Assembly: GCA_946807835.1 (NCBI GenBank)
Contig: OX327702.1
Location: forward strand, 7,936,001 to 8,000,000
Reading direction: 5' to 3'
From: Ailanthus altissimus
Taxonomy: Eukaryota > Streptophyta > Magnoliopsida > Sapindales > Simaroubaceae
Length of the DNA: 64,000 nucleotides
Part shown: positions 1 through 12,830 of the stretch, in pieces
Numbering within the stretch: the first letter of the stretch is position 1
Layout: the number at the start of each line of letters is the position of its first letter
Position numbers and translations under genes: made by a program
The notes under the pieces: model-generated
The model's database searches: none
What the model saw: only the letters and a program-made list of their open reading frames with translations
What the model was told of the DNA's origin: nothing

Positions 1-1198
1 TGAGACCTTGTCCGTTAGTGTTTATCTTTTTTTTTTACAAATTTTTTTTAACAACTTAAAATTATAATTTTAGTTTTGTACCATTACATGTATATTTAAT
101 AAAATATTTAATTAATTAAAATTTTTATTTTGCCTTTATTTACTTAAGAAAAATTAAAAATACCCTTATCTTCTTCTTTAATCTCTATTCTTCTTCTTTT
201 TTTTAAAAAAAACTTATTTTATCCTTCTTAAATTCACTCGTCCCTTCCAAAGAGATAAATATCCAATAAATAAAGACTATACATATTAGATTTGCAACAA
301 GATACATACTGTGATCTATCTTCTTTGACAATATTGCATTGCCTCATCTTTTCCCACAAATAAGCAAGCTCCTATAAATAAATAGAAATTAAAAAAAAAA
401 AAAGCAGGTCACCATAAATTCACCCTGTTAGCTTCTCTACATGTTTCAATCAACTCCAACACAAAATGCTAAAAATTGCTTTTACCATTAATACACTAAG
501 GGGTCAACTCTAATAAAAAATAAAATGAACAAAACTTAGGCAAGACATGTTCCAAATCATAATGCCTCTTCCTCTTCATGTTCCTGGCTAGAAATAAAAA
601 TATAAGAAATGTAAAACTAGATGCCGGCTCAATTGAACACGTATAAATCTCTCAAACAAACACTTTAAAACTGAAATAAGAAAAATCAAAATAGATCTCT
701 GAACAAGAGTAAAACTAAAAAAAATGTAATCATGATACAAACTAATTATAAAACAAAAAATTCCATTAACAAATGCTTAATCCTAGCAATAAGAACACAT
801 ATAAAAATGAAAAAATTTACCAAAACAATTATAAAAAAACCCTTAGCATGAAGACGACACTCGTTTCGTTAACGGCTGTTTTGTCTCTTTGTTATTGTCT
901 GACTTCTTGAACTTGAATTTTAATGGTTTTTGTTTTGCACGATTAAAATTTGAGGGAACAAGTGAACTTGAAGATGACAAAATAATTTTTTTTTTAGAGA
1001 GAAGAATAGAGATCGAAGAATGAAGTGAGGGTATTTTGATTTTTCGTGAATAAATAAGGATAAAATAGACTTTTTTTAACTAATTAAAGATTTTATTAAA
1101 TGCCCGCGTAACAATATAGAAGCAAAATCATAAGTTTGGACTATTAAAAAAAGATTTTGTTAAAAGAAATAGTAAATACTAACAGATTAGGGTCTTCA
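1..1198. mobile_element. Non-autonomous DNA element with long terminal inverted repeats (foldback/MULE-like)
   Basis: Positions 1 to about 247 match the reverse complement of about 953-1198 along their length, with small gaps. Recognisable paired blocks are the outer ends (1-26 with 1170-1198), the 'aatacccttatc' block near 162 with its partner near 1030, and the 'attcactcgtccc' block near 233 with its partner near 955. The interior of about 700 bp is AT-rich and has no open frame of note. Long TIRs with a short non-coding interior fit a Mutator-like or foldback-type non-autonomous element. The left end lies at or beyond the window edge, so no target-site duplication can be judged. Superfamily is an inference. 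Confidence 0.6.
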
Positions 1199-1975
1199 AG
1201 ATTTTTTTAAAAATAATTGAGTATTTTAAACACTTAGGTCAAACTAAAAGGATCTATCAATACTTCTCTCCTTTCTATACTGTAAATATAGTAGTGAACA
1301 ACATGTGTTTTGGTGCAACATGTAATTTATATTTGTAGTCAATATTTTTATATATTAGATTAAATTATAATCCTATTAATCATAATTTAACTAGTATTAA
1401 GTTTTCACATACAAGTTCATATCGAATTAGATGTCTCTAGAGTATAATATGAAATAGTTCAAATAAATCATTTAAATTGACTCTTATTTAAGATAGTCCA
1501 TAATATATGTCATCTAAAAATAATTATACATTATAAAGCTTAGTGCACGTAATAAATAATATTTTATCTTGAAACATCTCCTTAAATATAATATGATCCA
1601 TTAGCTATATCAATATGGAATCAAAACAGCTTTCATTACACATATTCACAACTATACTCATTTATGGTTACCATACTAACATAATCAATAATATAGATCA
1701 AATATGGATATATAACATAGAATTTACATGAAATATGATCCCAAACATTTTTATTTCTAACTGGTCGTATTTTATAATTTCAATGAGTTAAATACTTTTT
1801 AAACTTTATGCAAAATTATTGTAGAAAGTGCAACTTTATTTTAGAGTTTCAACAAATAATCTATCAAATTTTATTTGTATAGAACATAAAATATAAATAT
1901 GTTGTAACCAAATAAAACATAAAAAAAATAAACTCTCACTATTCATTCATATTATCAAATAACATAACTCCCATA
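1199..1975. other. AT-rich spacer, nothing recognised
   Basis: About 780 bp of AT-rich sequence between the long-TIR element and the first recognisable copia sequence. I see no coding frame, RNA gene or clear repeat in it. It may contain decayed transposon sequence. Confidence 0.5.
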
Positions 1976-2327
1976 TGAGTATTATGCTCACAAAACACAT
2001 TGAGTAGATTACCTTTAGTGAGCGGTAATCCTTTAGTGAGCGGATCCGTAATCATAGAATTTGTATTAATATATTCTATAAACACTTGTTAACTTTGAAC
2101 TCTTTCTTTAACAATTAGAAACTTGATATCGATGTGCTTAGACTTCAAATAGTTTTTGTTGTTGTGGGAATATATCACTAGGGCTTTATTATCACAATAA
2201 ATTTTTAATAGTCTTTCAATACCATTGATAATGCGCAACCTCAAGATAAAGTTATACAACTATATCCTATGATTTGATGTCTTAAAATAAGTTATAAACT
2301 CAACCTCATAGTGGAAGAAGCTTTTGA

Positions 2328-3376
2328 TAGGGGCTTAAATACACTAGTATATTTAGTACGTGTGACTTGGTTATTGTGCTCTAATTTATAAATATTTGGC
2401 TATTTAATCATGTTGTTTGATCATAAATAGGTACAAAAGGAAAAATGTGACAAATAGGAACAAATAATCAAAGATCAAAGTCAATATTAAAGAGTCATGA
2501 TCAAGAATCAAGCTTTAAGTCAAGATTGAAAAAGAAGCAACCTAAAGAATCACCTTGATTAGTTTTTCTTCATTGTTCTTATATTGTGTTCTTGATTATG
2601 ATGTCTTTGTATTATTACTTTGATATTCTTGAGTTTGTGATGAGCTAAACTTATTTATCTAAGGTTAGACTATTGAACCTAGTATGTAGTTGAATTTCAT
2701 TAGTTATTAATTTATGAACTTAATACATATAATTGATTCATTCTATCTTAAGTTTAATGTTTTTATTATATTTGACTAATATTTTGAATGATTGAGGAAC
2801 CATGATGAACTCAATGGATGGATTCATGTGTTTAGCCTAAGATAGTTTGATTCATGATCATATGGTAACAACTATGAGTTTTATATAGGATAGACATATA
2901 CTTAGATGACATATATAGTATGATTTAGACATAATCTTAATGAATTACATTCTCATCTAATTATCATAGACATATAGGTAGTTGTTAGATTGTGTAATAT
3001 AGTCACTTAACCATCGATAGAGGTTTATGACGAGATTAAAGTCTAGTTAATCAATATGTATTAAGGAATTAACTAAGAGGTTAATAAATCTAATAAACTA
3101 TTAAAGGATAAGTCTAAACTCTATATTCTTATCAATTAGTGAATTTAACTCTTTGTTTTTTTGCAGTTTAGGTTTAGTTTAATTGATAGAACTAGGTTAG
3201 TTAATTAAATATCAAATTTTGGTTTTCTGAATAAAAGTTAAGTAGATATAATTTTAGTACTTGCTTGATAGAGTTTATTGTATAGTCTATGTTGGAATGA
3301 TATCTAAACTTAAATCTCATATTACTTGATACGATGACATGCACTTGCACTTAACTACTAGAGCATACAACCAGCT
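2328..3376. mobile_element. Insertion in copia copy A, probably a solo LTR of Ty3/gypsy type
   Basis: This ~1.05-kb block interrupts pol copy A: the sequence before it ('gtggaagaagct') and after it ('tgagtgtttgctt') is continuous in copy B. It begins TGATAGGGGC and ends ...GCATACA, a TG...CA pair. Near its right end it reads 'attacttgatacgatgacatgcacttg', split here as attacttgatacgatgac then atgcacttg, which resembles the ends of Tat/Ogre-type gypsy LTRs. A possible imperfect target-site repeat (agct) flanks it. It has no coding frame. The gypsy assignment is from resemblance only. Confidence 0.4.
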
Positions 3377-4775
3377 ATGAGTGTTTGCTTCGCACTCTTC
3401 TAGAAAATAGCTCTATAGGCCAAAGTGTATATATAATCTGACGTGGATATCTTACTATCTAGGCATCTAACAAAATTGGAGTCAAAATACCCCATAAGTT
3501 TTAATCTATCAGATCTCTTATATGTGAACATGTTGTCTTTTATTCTCTGTAAATATTGCATAACCCATTTGGCTACTTTTTAATGATCTATCATAAAGTT
3601 ACTTAAATATATACCTAGTATTTTAATAATATACATAATATCTAGATGCGTACACACTTGAACATACATAAGATTTTCTGCTACTCATCTTGGGGCGTTG
3701 ACCGAGATTGAGCTTATCAACCTTAGTAATAATTATATCTCCTAGAACATAATTTTTCATGTCATACTAAATAAGTGTCTTATTGATATATTTCTTTTGT
3801 GATAACCCAAAGATACCTCGAGTGTGATCTCAATGTATTTGAATTCTAATATAAAAGATGCATCTCCAAGATCACAGTGGCTTTATTAACATAATAAAAT
3901 TTTAATGGTCTTTTAATACCATTAACAATGCATAGCCTAGTAATAAAATTTCAAAACCATATCCTATGATTTGATATCTTAAAATAAGTTATAAACTTAG
4001 CCTTCATAGTGGAAGAAGTTAAGAGTGTCTGCTTAGTACTTTTTTAGAAAATATAATTGTAGGCCAAAGTGTATATATAGCCTAACATAGATCTCTTACT
4101 GTCTAGGCATCCAACAAAATTATAGTTGAAATACCTTATTATTTCTAATCTATCTGATATCTTATATATGAACACGTAGTCTTTTGTTCTTTGTAAATAT
4201 CGCATAACCCATTTGGCTGTTTTTTAATGATCCATCCTATAGTTACTTTATTTATCTACCTATCATTCTAATAATGCACATAATATCTAGATACATACAC
4301 ACTTGAGTATACACGAGACTCCATACTGCTCATTCTTAAGGCATTGACCAATATTGAATTTATCACCACTTAGCAATGAGTATATCTTATAGAGCACACT
4401 TTTTCATGCCATACTAAATAAGCGCTTTATCGATATATTTCTTTTATGATAATCTAAAGATATCTCGAGTGCGATCCTGTTGTATTTAGATTCTAATACA
4501 AAATATGCATCCCCAAGATCACTGCACCTTTGTTATTACAATAAATTTTCAGTGATCTTTCTATACCATTGACAATACGTAACCCTATACTAAAGTTCCA
4601 CAACTATAACCCATGAATTGATATCTTAAATTAAATTATAAACTCAGTCTCCATAGTGAAAGAAGTTATAAGTGTCTACTTAGCACTCTTTCAAATAATA
4701 GCTCTGTAGGCCAAAGTGTATATATTGCCTGACATTGATCTTTTACTATCTAGGCATCTAGCAAAATTAGAGTCA

Positions 4776-7109
4776 TTTTTTTAAAATTGTGCTCACGTGT
4801 CATCCTCAACTGTGTGAATATTTAATTTTGTAATATTTATACAATACATATTTTATTAAATTACTAAGTATATTAATTAAATGGTACAATGCTTGTAACG
4901 CTATAGAAATTGTATGATCTAAAAGAGTTCAGATCTGGTCTAAAGAAGTTTATATCAATGCTAAGAGTTAGCGTCGCTGAGAATTATAAATGCTAAAGAG
5001 TTAGCAGGTTATAATAATCAGTGAAATTTAAAGAGTTAAAACCTTGTCTGTAACGGGATAAAGACCTAAGAGTATATTAGTAATAACATATATGTAAGGA
5101 GTTGTAATAGGTACTAAGAAATGTTATCATGCAAGTTTATTCTCAAATATAATATTCTTGATCTAATTCACCGATGTGGGTTATCGGTGGAATCCTTTCA
5201 CATAGATCAGTATATAACTATATCTGGATGGTCTAGATGGTTATTCTTAACTGACAATGGGTTTAACAGAAGCTCGTATAGGATATGGGTCTTCAGTAAG
5301 GATTGAATACTGAACAGACTTAACGAGGACCCTAATAGACATTTTATAAAGCTGTCAATAGTAGGTCATCTCGAATTGAGTAGTATTCATTGTCTTTTGA
5401 CCTGAGCGTCACGATGGGCTTGTAAGTGATCTATCATAATTTGGTTTCACATTTGTTATAGACCTTTCATAGTCTGACCGCTACGTATTGTTAGGTATAG
5501 TTCGATGCTCATGAACTTTGGTGTGCACAGATATAGGATCCGTCAGCTTACAAGGGTAAGTTATATATCCGGATGCTCTAAGACTGTATCTCAAAAAGTC
5601 TTATAGCCATAAGTAATAAACCCATAAAAGAGTTTCCCACAGGGTTAAACAATATCGTAAAATTATTTGTATATATTTTTTTTATCAAAATACGTGTCTA
5701 GAGATAAGCTCATGAATGAGTAATTGGGAATTTGACAGTGATGATCTATATCCCTACTCTTTCAAGTTATAATTGACAGAAATATTATATGTATGCACTA
5801 TGATCTCAACTTGTATGGTCTAACGTGTTGATTTGTAATAGCTGTGACGTATGCATAGGGTGTCGATCACGAACTTATGGAACAATTCTATTTAACAAAT
5901 TGGGAGTAGACCTAGGGAGTCTCGCAATATGAAGTATACTTATTGTGCATTAAGGCAGTGTACCGGATTAAATAGTTCAATCCAGTAAATTCTAGCAAAA
6001 TGGACATTTGCTTCAATATCTCTCGGGATGTACATATGTCAAGACTTAAATGTTAAGTACATCAATTAGTTAACAATAGTTATTGATCAATAGGATGATG
6101 ACACGTGGCATATTATAGGCCACTTATTGTTTGACTTAGAAATTATCAAAATTACCTTACTTATTTGACAAGTAAAATCATTATTTTATTCATAAAATAA
6201 CAATAATAATATTTGATATTATTTTTTGTAAATCAAACAATAATTTTTTATTGCACTAATGCATTTGTTTCAATTTGTATTTGATAATGATTAAATAAAC
6301 ATTTATGAAACACTAAAGCATGGCCATGATAATTATAGGGGCCGAATTGTTTTTGTTTCAAAATGAGAAATTGTTTCTCATTTGGCCAAGTAGTTGGTCA
6401 AATGCATCCATGCATCTTGTTCTATTTGTTTATTGTGAATAAATGGATAAAACAAAGGAAAATGGCTTAAGTGTTCTAAGCCATACCATGTGAGGGCCAT
6501 CACTTGATCAAAAGAGGGAAATGATTGAAGCAAATAAGAAGAGTAAATTTGCTCAATTTTGGATAGAGAATTCAGCCACATAAGAGAAAGAGAGTGAAGC
6601 TCTAAGATTCCAAGTGTTAGAAATGTTCAAAGAGTTAAACTTCTTCTTCTTCCTTTTTTTCTAAGTGGCCAAAATTACTACAAGCTACAATTAAATATTT
6701 TTGTTTTTTAAATGTTAAACTTAAACAAGAAACATTCATAGTTTTGTAATAGTCACATAGCTTAAAGTGTTAAGCAATTAGTTTAAGTGTTAAACTAGGG
6801 TTTAAAGTGTTAAACCCTTGATGGAATTAAGCTATCATTCTAGCTTACCCAAGCCCACCAAGTTGGGTGCTAGAATTGGAAACAAGTTCACTTCGGGTGG
6901 GAACTCTAACTAAACCAATTCAAAAGGCTTGTTAAGGTGATTGCTCAATACTTGCAAATTTATTTATGTGATAATATGAAAAATGTATTGTGTTTATCAG
7001 CCTAGAAAATTAGATTTTCGGACCTCCAATGCGCATAAAATGTATATGTTACATGATTATATAATGATGAACACATCACCCACTTGCATGTACCTTAAGA
7101 TAATCAACA
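4776..7109 (+). mobile_element. Solo LTR of the long-LTR copia family (diverged)
   Basis: This ~2.33-kb block splits pol copy C, and its internal landmarks match in order those of the 2188-bp LTR at 27265: 'gtgctcacgtg' near 4790, 'aaagagttcagatctggtctaaa' (quoted here as aaagagttcagatctgg) near 4922, repeated 'aagagttagc', 'gagtagtattc' near 5378, 'gatctatatccctac' near 5743, and a terminal '...caaca' at 7109. No internal retrotransposon sequence adjoins it, so it is a solo LTR or a fragment. The extreme 5' end (poly-T at 4776) has lost the usual TGTTGG start. A 61-codon frame at 5121 and a 67-codon minus frame at 6378 are chance frames inside the LTR. Confidence 0.65.
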
Positions 7110-7479
7110 ATTAACAGAAATACCTTATGATTTCTAATATATTTGATATCTTATTTATGAATAGGTTGTCTTTTGTTCTCTGTAAATATCACATAACCTA
7201 TTTGACTACTTTTTAATGATTTATCCTAGAGTTCTTAAATATCTTCCTAGTATTCTAATAATGTAATATCTAGATGCATACACATTTGAGCATACATAAG
7301 ACTTTATTTTGCTCATTCTTGGAGCATTGACCAAGATTGAACTTATCAACCTTAACAATAATTGTATCTCTTAAACCATAATCTTTTATACCATACTAAA
7401 TAAATGCCTTATCGATATACATTTTTTGTGATAATCTAAAGATACCTCGAGTGCGATCCCAATGTATTTGGATTCTAAT

Positions 7480-7770
7480 ACAAAAAATGTGTCCCTAAAA
7501 TCTTTCATCTCAAAATTCATTGATAAAATTTTTTCTTAATTTCATACAATAAGCATATATTATTGTTTGTTAGTTGTATGTCATCAACATATGAAACCAA
7601 TAAGATAAACTTATTCCTATTAAACCTATGATATATACATTTATCAATTGCATTTTTCTTAAAGCCAAATAAGGTAATTACTTGATAAAACCCTTTGGTA
7701 CCATTGAAGAGATACTTTTTTAAGATCGTAGATAGACTTTTTTAATTTATAGACTATTCTTTAGATTTTC
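7480..7770 (-). pseudogene. Copia reverse transcriptase fragment
   Basis: On the minus strand this stretch encodes a recognisable RT core: a Phe-Lys-Lys region, then LLVSYVDDI (the Y-V-D-D active site of copia RT) around 7575-7600, followed by a KKILSMNFEMKD-like segment near 7530. Stops and frameshifts occur on both sides. It joins pol copy C on its left and belongs to the same decayed element as the integrase fragment at 8685. Confidence 0.6.
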
Positions 7771-8199
7771 ACACACAAAGTTATTTTGTTGCACCATATT
7801 TATCATTTTCTCAACATTATTATTAAGAAATATAGTCTTTACATCTATTAGATGTAACTCTAAATTAAAATGAGCTATTAGTGCTATAATGATATGATTC
7901 TAAAAGAGTCTTTCATTGATACTAGATAAAAATTCTCTTTGTAATCAATACCTTCCTTATAATTGAACCTTTGGCAATGAGAAGCGCTTTATATCTTTTG
8001 ATGTTGCTTTGTAATCCCTCTTGGTTTTAAATATCCATTTGTAATTAATGAGTTTCACACTTTTAAACAGCTTGACAAGATCCCAAGTATCATTATCTTT
8101 TATGGATTTCATCTCATCTTTTATGGTCTCAATCCACTTATGAGTATTAGAACTTTGTTTAACTTGATTGAATCATTTTTCATGCCTATATCAAATTCA

Positions 8200-9060
8200 T
8201 GTTATCGGAGACAGATGACATAGTCATTCAAAATCGCACTTCTCTATCCTCTAGTAGATATTTTCAATAGCACTTATTTTTTAGGTTGCTCTTCATAAAT
8301 TGAAGCAAATTATTCATTTTTTATTAGGAGCTCTATAAATTGTCTTGTATTTCTAGATCTAAATCTTGAATAATGTAAAAACAAAGTTTGATCATTTTTA
8401 ATAGTAACTATAAGAAAAGAAATAAATTTATCTTCAAAGACAATATTTTTAACCTTATCTCTTACCCTGCCAACTTAACATCCTTAAGAAACTTAGTATG
8501 GCTTGTCATAAAAAACTTTACTTGAGGGATCATAAAACTTGAAATCTCTCGTTCTTTCAAAGGACCCAACAAAATAACAACTGATTGTTCTTGATTCCAA
8601 TTTCTTTTCATTAGACCTATATAGCCTAACCTTAGCTAGACAACTTTAAAAATGTAAGTGCTTAATACTAGGCTTCTTGCTAGTCTATAACTCATATAGA
8701 ATTTTAGATACTGCTTTACTTGGAACTTTATTAAGGACATGTACTGTAGTCTTTAGTGTTTCTCCCCATAGTGGTTCAAGTAATAAAGAATGACTAATCA
8801 TACTTCTCGCCATGTCTTTAAGTGTATGATTTCGTCTCTTAGCAATACTATTCATTCTTGGTTTCTTAAGCATTATGTATTGTGGGACGATGCCTTACGC
8901 CTCTAAGAATTTCATAAAAGGTCCTGGATGTTATTCACCTAATCTATCATATTTGTTATAGTATTCATTACCACAATCTAATTAGATGGCTTTAATTTTC
9001 TTGCCAAGTTGATTTTCAACTTTAGCTTTGAAAACCTTAAACATATCCAGATATTGAAAC
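8200..9060 (-). pseudogene. Copia integrase fragment
   Basis: The clean minus-strand piece at 8685-8873 (62 codons) contains AKRRNHTLKDMARSMISHS followed by LWGETLKT and NKVPSKAVSK. These correspond to the 'AERRNRTL...W.EA...A.Y..NR.P' block at the end of the copia integrase catalytic core, with the catalytic Glu of 'AERRNR' replaced by Lys. To its right (8880-9060) the minus strand gives the preceding 'RSDRGGEY'-type region in broken form. Multiple stops make it non-functional. Confidence 0.7.
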
Positions 9061-9654
9061 TTCTCATAAATTAAAGTGCCTATAATGAGAATAGTTGTCA
9101 ATGAACGTAATAAAATATTATTAGCCATTCTAAAAAGTCATTGAAAATGGTCCACAAATATTAGTATGTATTAGTTTTAAGATGCTAGAGCTCATTTTGG
9201 CACCTAACTTTTTATTGTTTGTCCATTTTCCCTTAAAGCACTCAACATAGATTATAAAATCTATTAAATTAAGGGAATTAAGAATCTAATTTGATAGAAG
9301 TCTTTCAATTCTCTATTTAGAGATATGTTCTAATGCTTATGCTATAACATAATGAAATTCTCTTTAGTTAACTTTCACTTTGTATTACGTTTACTAATAT
9401 TCAAGTATTCATTAAAAGAGGTATGAGTATCTAATTAAAATTATCAACCAAAAAACTAATACCATCAAGGCTTAAATTTTAATAGAGACTAAACTTCTTA
9501 TTTTTGAATAAACAAAAATATCATGATTTGTCCAAACTAAAAATATATATTGAATTCCATTTAAATGACGATACATAATAAGTCTCATCTAAATCTAAAT
9601 AATATCTAGTCTCTTATTGTAATATAAATAATCCTATGGTCTCTATAGAAGTTG

Positions 9655-11805
9655 TGTTTATTAGATCTGGTGCTTACATGTCATTCTAATATTATATGAA
9701 TATTAATTGTTTAATATTTATACAATAAGTATTTTGATTAAAATCATTAATATTATATATATATGGTAAGATACTTGTAACATTTTAGACATTGCATGAT
9801 CTGAAAGAGTTCAAATTTGATTTAAAACAGTTTGGACTAGTGCTAAGAGTTAGCTATACTGAGAGTTATAATTGCTAAGAGTTAGCACTGCTAAGAGTTA
9901 GCATGTTATAAGAGTTAGTGAAATCTAAAGAGTTAGAGCCTTGTCGAAATTGGGACAAAGACCTGAAGGTATGCTAGTAATGACATAATTGCAAAGAGTT
10001 ATAATAGGCATTAAAAAATATCATTATGCAAGTATGTTCTCAAACCCTATGTTCTTAATCTATTTTCATTAATTTGGGTTTGTCAATGAATCTCTTTTAT
10101 ATAGATTAGTGTATATATATATCTATATGGTATAGATGGTTGTTCTTAGCTGACCATGAGCTTAGTGGAAGCTTGTGTAGACATGTAGGTATTTAGTGAG
10201 AACTGGGTACTGAACAGGATCAATTAGGACCTCTAATAGACTTTCTATAAAGCCATCAATGAAATGTCCTTCCAAGTTGAGTAGTACCCGTGGTCCTTTG
10301 ACTTGAGCACCATGATGGGCTTGTAAGTGATCCACCATACTTAAGTTCCACAAATATTAAAGACCTTTTATGGTCTAACCGCTGGATGTCATTGGGTATG
10401 GTCCGATACTTATAGAGTCTAGTGTGTGTAGATATGGGATCTATCAACTCATATGAGTGAGTAGTATATCCAAATACTTTAAGATTGTATTCATAAAAGT
10501 CTTATGGCCATAAGCAATTCACCTAAGAAATATGTTTCCTGTGTAAGAAACAATATCGTAAAAGCGTTTGCGGATATTGTTTATGAGAATATGAATCAGG
10601 AGATAACTTCTAGAGTTAAGCATATAGAGACTTGACGGTGATGATCTATGTCTCCGCTCTTCTAAAATATAAATGATAGATAGATTATATGAATATGTAT
10701 TAACCTTAATTTGTATGGTTCAACACGTTTTTTTGTTATTTTCATAATACGTGTGTAGGGCATCATTATGGACTTACGGAAGAGTTCTGCAAGATGAAAT
10801 GAGTGTGAATTTAGGAAGTTTCACTATCTGAAGTGTACTCGTTGTACATTGGGGTAACGCATCGAATTGAATAGTTCAATGTAGAAAGTTCTTGAAAAAA
10901 TTGAAATTTTTTTAAGGTCTCTATGAGAGATTATAGAGTTTAAGTGTTAAGTCCGAGATCTTAGCAAGTAAAACTTACCACTTTATCATTTCTATTAGAT
11001 ATCACATTTTATGTCATTGATTTGTTAGGGTATGACACATTATATGATTTTATTAACTTTTTTAATTATTAAGTGTTAATAATTTTCTTAATTAAACCAA
11101 AGTGTAATAAACATTTGATGGCCGGTTTAATTGTTAACTAAATGAATTGATTTTCAAATGGACCAAATATTTGGCCAATAAGTAAGCAGCAAAAGGTGGC
11201 AAATTCTATTTATTTCATTTACAAGTGTTGCCATTATAATCAAATTGCTTTTATTTGTCATGCTTTTTCTAAGTATGAGCTGTAAGTTTCTAAAGCATCA
11301 TTTGGTCACTAATTTTGATGATATTTGGCCAAGTTTTTTCTTTATCTTTTTTATGTTTTTCAACATGAGAAGGCAAAATTCGTACATTGTCATGCTTCTT
11401 ATCATTAAAATCTTTTGAATATTGATTGGCTGAATGTAAGGTTTGTAAGGCTATAAATAGCTCACTTAGCTCAGTTTAATAAGTACAAGTGAAGTGAGTA
11501 AAATAAGTACATGTGAAATAAAAGAAAAATATATAGCTTATAATCGAGATACTTACAAGCAAGAGTTGTTTCAAGTGTTTTATTATTTCAATGAAAATAG
11601 GAAGTTATCGTTCAAACTTGAAGGATTCCACCGAGTCTTAGATTAGAATTGAGCAAAATACATTTCTAAGATGAGTTCTCTAATATTTTCTTAGTGTAAT
11701 GAAATATTTATTTATAGTTTATTTTTCACTGCGTATTTATGCATGTGATGTGTAAATTAAAAATTAAAAAATATACACGCTCACCCAATGCACAGCGCAC
11801 TTTCA
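9655..11805 (+). mobile_element. Solo LTR of the long-LTR copia family
   Basis: This ~2.15-kb block begins TGTTTATTAGATCTGGTGCT and follows the order of the 27265 LTR: 'ttaatatttatacaata' near 9708, 'gatctgaaagagttca' near 9800, several 'aagagttagc', 'ttgagtagtac' near 10275, 'gacttgacggtgatgatc' near 10630. It ends near '...cactttca' at about 11805. It lies between the integrase/protease side and the gag zinc-knuckle side of the minus-strand copia element. Short flanking matches (gttg) may be the worn target-site duplication. Exact 3' boundary is uncertain by a few bases. Confidence 0.65.
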
Positions 11806-11989
11806 ATGTTGTCATTTCCCACATAGATGCATCTTTCAGCATCAATGGCAACCGGCTCCTTAAAATACCTTGCACATACACATTTATGTGAGTTTTTACA
11901 CTTGTATCTATCTACAAAATATGTTTAGGTACAGAAGCTAAATTCACTTCAAAATAAATGAAGTTGAGAATTATATATTTTTTAACTCG

Positions 11990-12830
11990 TTATTGATAGA
12001 TTGAGAATAGTCATTCTTCACATGACCAGCCTTCTTGCATAAAGAAATAAGTAATGATCGTATCTTTTTTTTTGTATCTTATTATGTAAAGTCTCCAATG
12101 CAGTTTTCTTTCCTTTATCCATTTTTCTTTTCTTATCGATACTTTATTCTAAGAAGTATTTGCTAGATGAGCATTTTTAGGCTTTTTTGCTTTAATCTTT
12201 TTTGTTCCTATACAATATATAAAATAAGCTTATTAAGAGTCAATTTATCCTTTTGGATGTTATAATTTACTTTAAATTAACTATATTGTGCATGAAGAGA
12301 AATTAAAACTAAATGTACAAGCAAGTTATGAGACAGCTCTAATTTTAGTACCTTTAGTTTAGAAGCGAGATTAGACATATGCATTTATGTACTCCTTTAT
12401 ATTCAATTTACCATTATACCTCGTTGAAATAAGGTTATCCACCAACGTACTTGTTTCAGCTTTTTTATTTTTGGTAAAACATTGTTTAATTTTTTAAAGA
12501 AATTTCTTAGCCTTTTTCTCTTAAAAAATAATTCTCTTAAATGTTTCCAAAATGACACGTTTTATGATCATAAGACACATGTGATTAAAACTATCCTACT
12601 TCTCTAAATCTCTTTTATCTTTAGTAGAACTTAGATCAATGAGAATAGCAGATTGTTCCGTCCAAAGTGCAAGGTTAAGATCCATGCCACCGATAACAAT
12701 CATAATGTTCTCTTTCCAATTCTTAAATTTTATGCCATTTAGCAGATGAATGAAATTTATATTTGTAAATATAAAAAAAAAGAAAAAATTTATAGAGAAC
12801 ACACAATAAAATAACAAGCTCATAATTAAT
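11990..12830 (-). pseudogene. Copia gag remnant with zinc-knuckle trace
   Basis: On the minus strand around 12005-12045 the sequence reads (S/L)CKKAGHVKND followed by Tyr, a CCHC zinc knuckle whose first or last Cys has been lost. Beyond it (12100-12830) the minus strand is AT-rich with scattered gag-like pieces and many stops. A 75-codon minus frame at 12596-12823 is open but I cannot match it confidently. The fragment is separated from the rest of the element by the solo LTR at 9655-11805. Confidence 0.5.

Larger units (their letters stand above)
1976..7480 (-). pseudogene. Copia RT/RNase H segment in three tandem copies (~650-bp unit), interrupted
   Basis: The same pol segment is recognisable three times in a row on the minus strand. 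Copy A is 2195-2327 continued at 3377-3880, copy B is about 3881-4534, and copy C is about 4535-4775 continued at 7110-7480. Landmarks recurring in each are 'gtggaagaag' (with a variant in C), 'ggccaaagtgtatata' and 'aggcatc'. Spacing from B to C is about 645 bp, and from A to B about 650 bp once the insertion is discounted. A reverse-strand Lys-Ser-Lys-His RNase H motif lies near 2140. The copies differ by many substitutions, so the triplication is old. All are non-coding now. Confidence 0.65.
1976..12830 (-). mobile_element. Decayed Ty1/copia retrotransposon, minus strand, split by three LTR insertions
   Basis: Read on the minus strand from right to left, this stretch gives a gag zinc-knuckle region (about 11990-12830), integrase (about 8200-9060), reverse transcriptase with a YVDD-type motif (about 7480-7770) and RNase H/C-terminal pol (1976-7480). 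That is the Ty1/copia order of gag, integrase, RT, RNase H. All parts carry many stops and frameshifts; the longest clean piece is 62 codons of integrase. Three blocks do not belong to it and look like solo LTRs (2328-3376, 4776-7109, 9655-11805). I could not find its own LTRs. The copia assignment is secure; the lineage is not. Confidence 0.75.
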
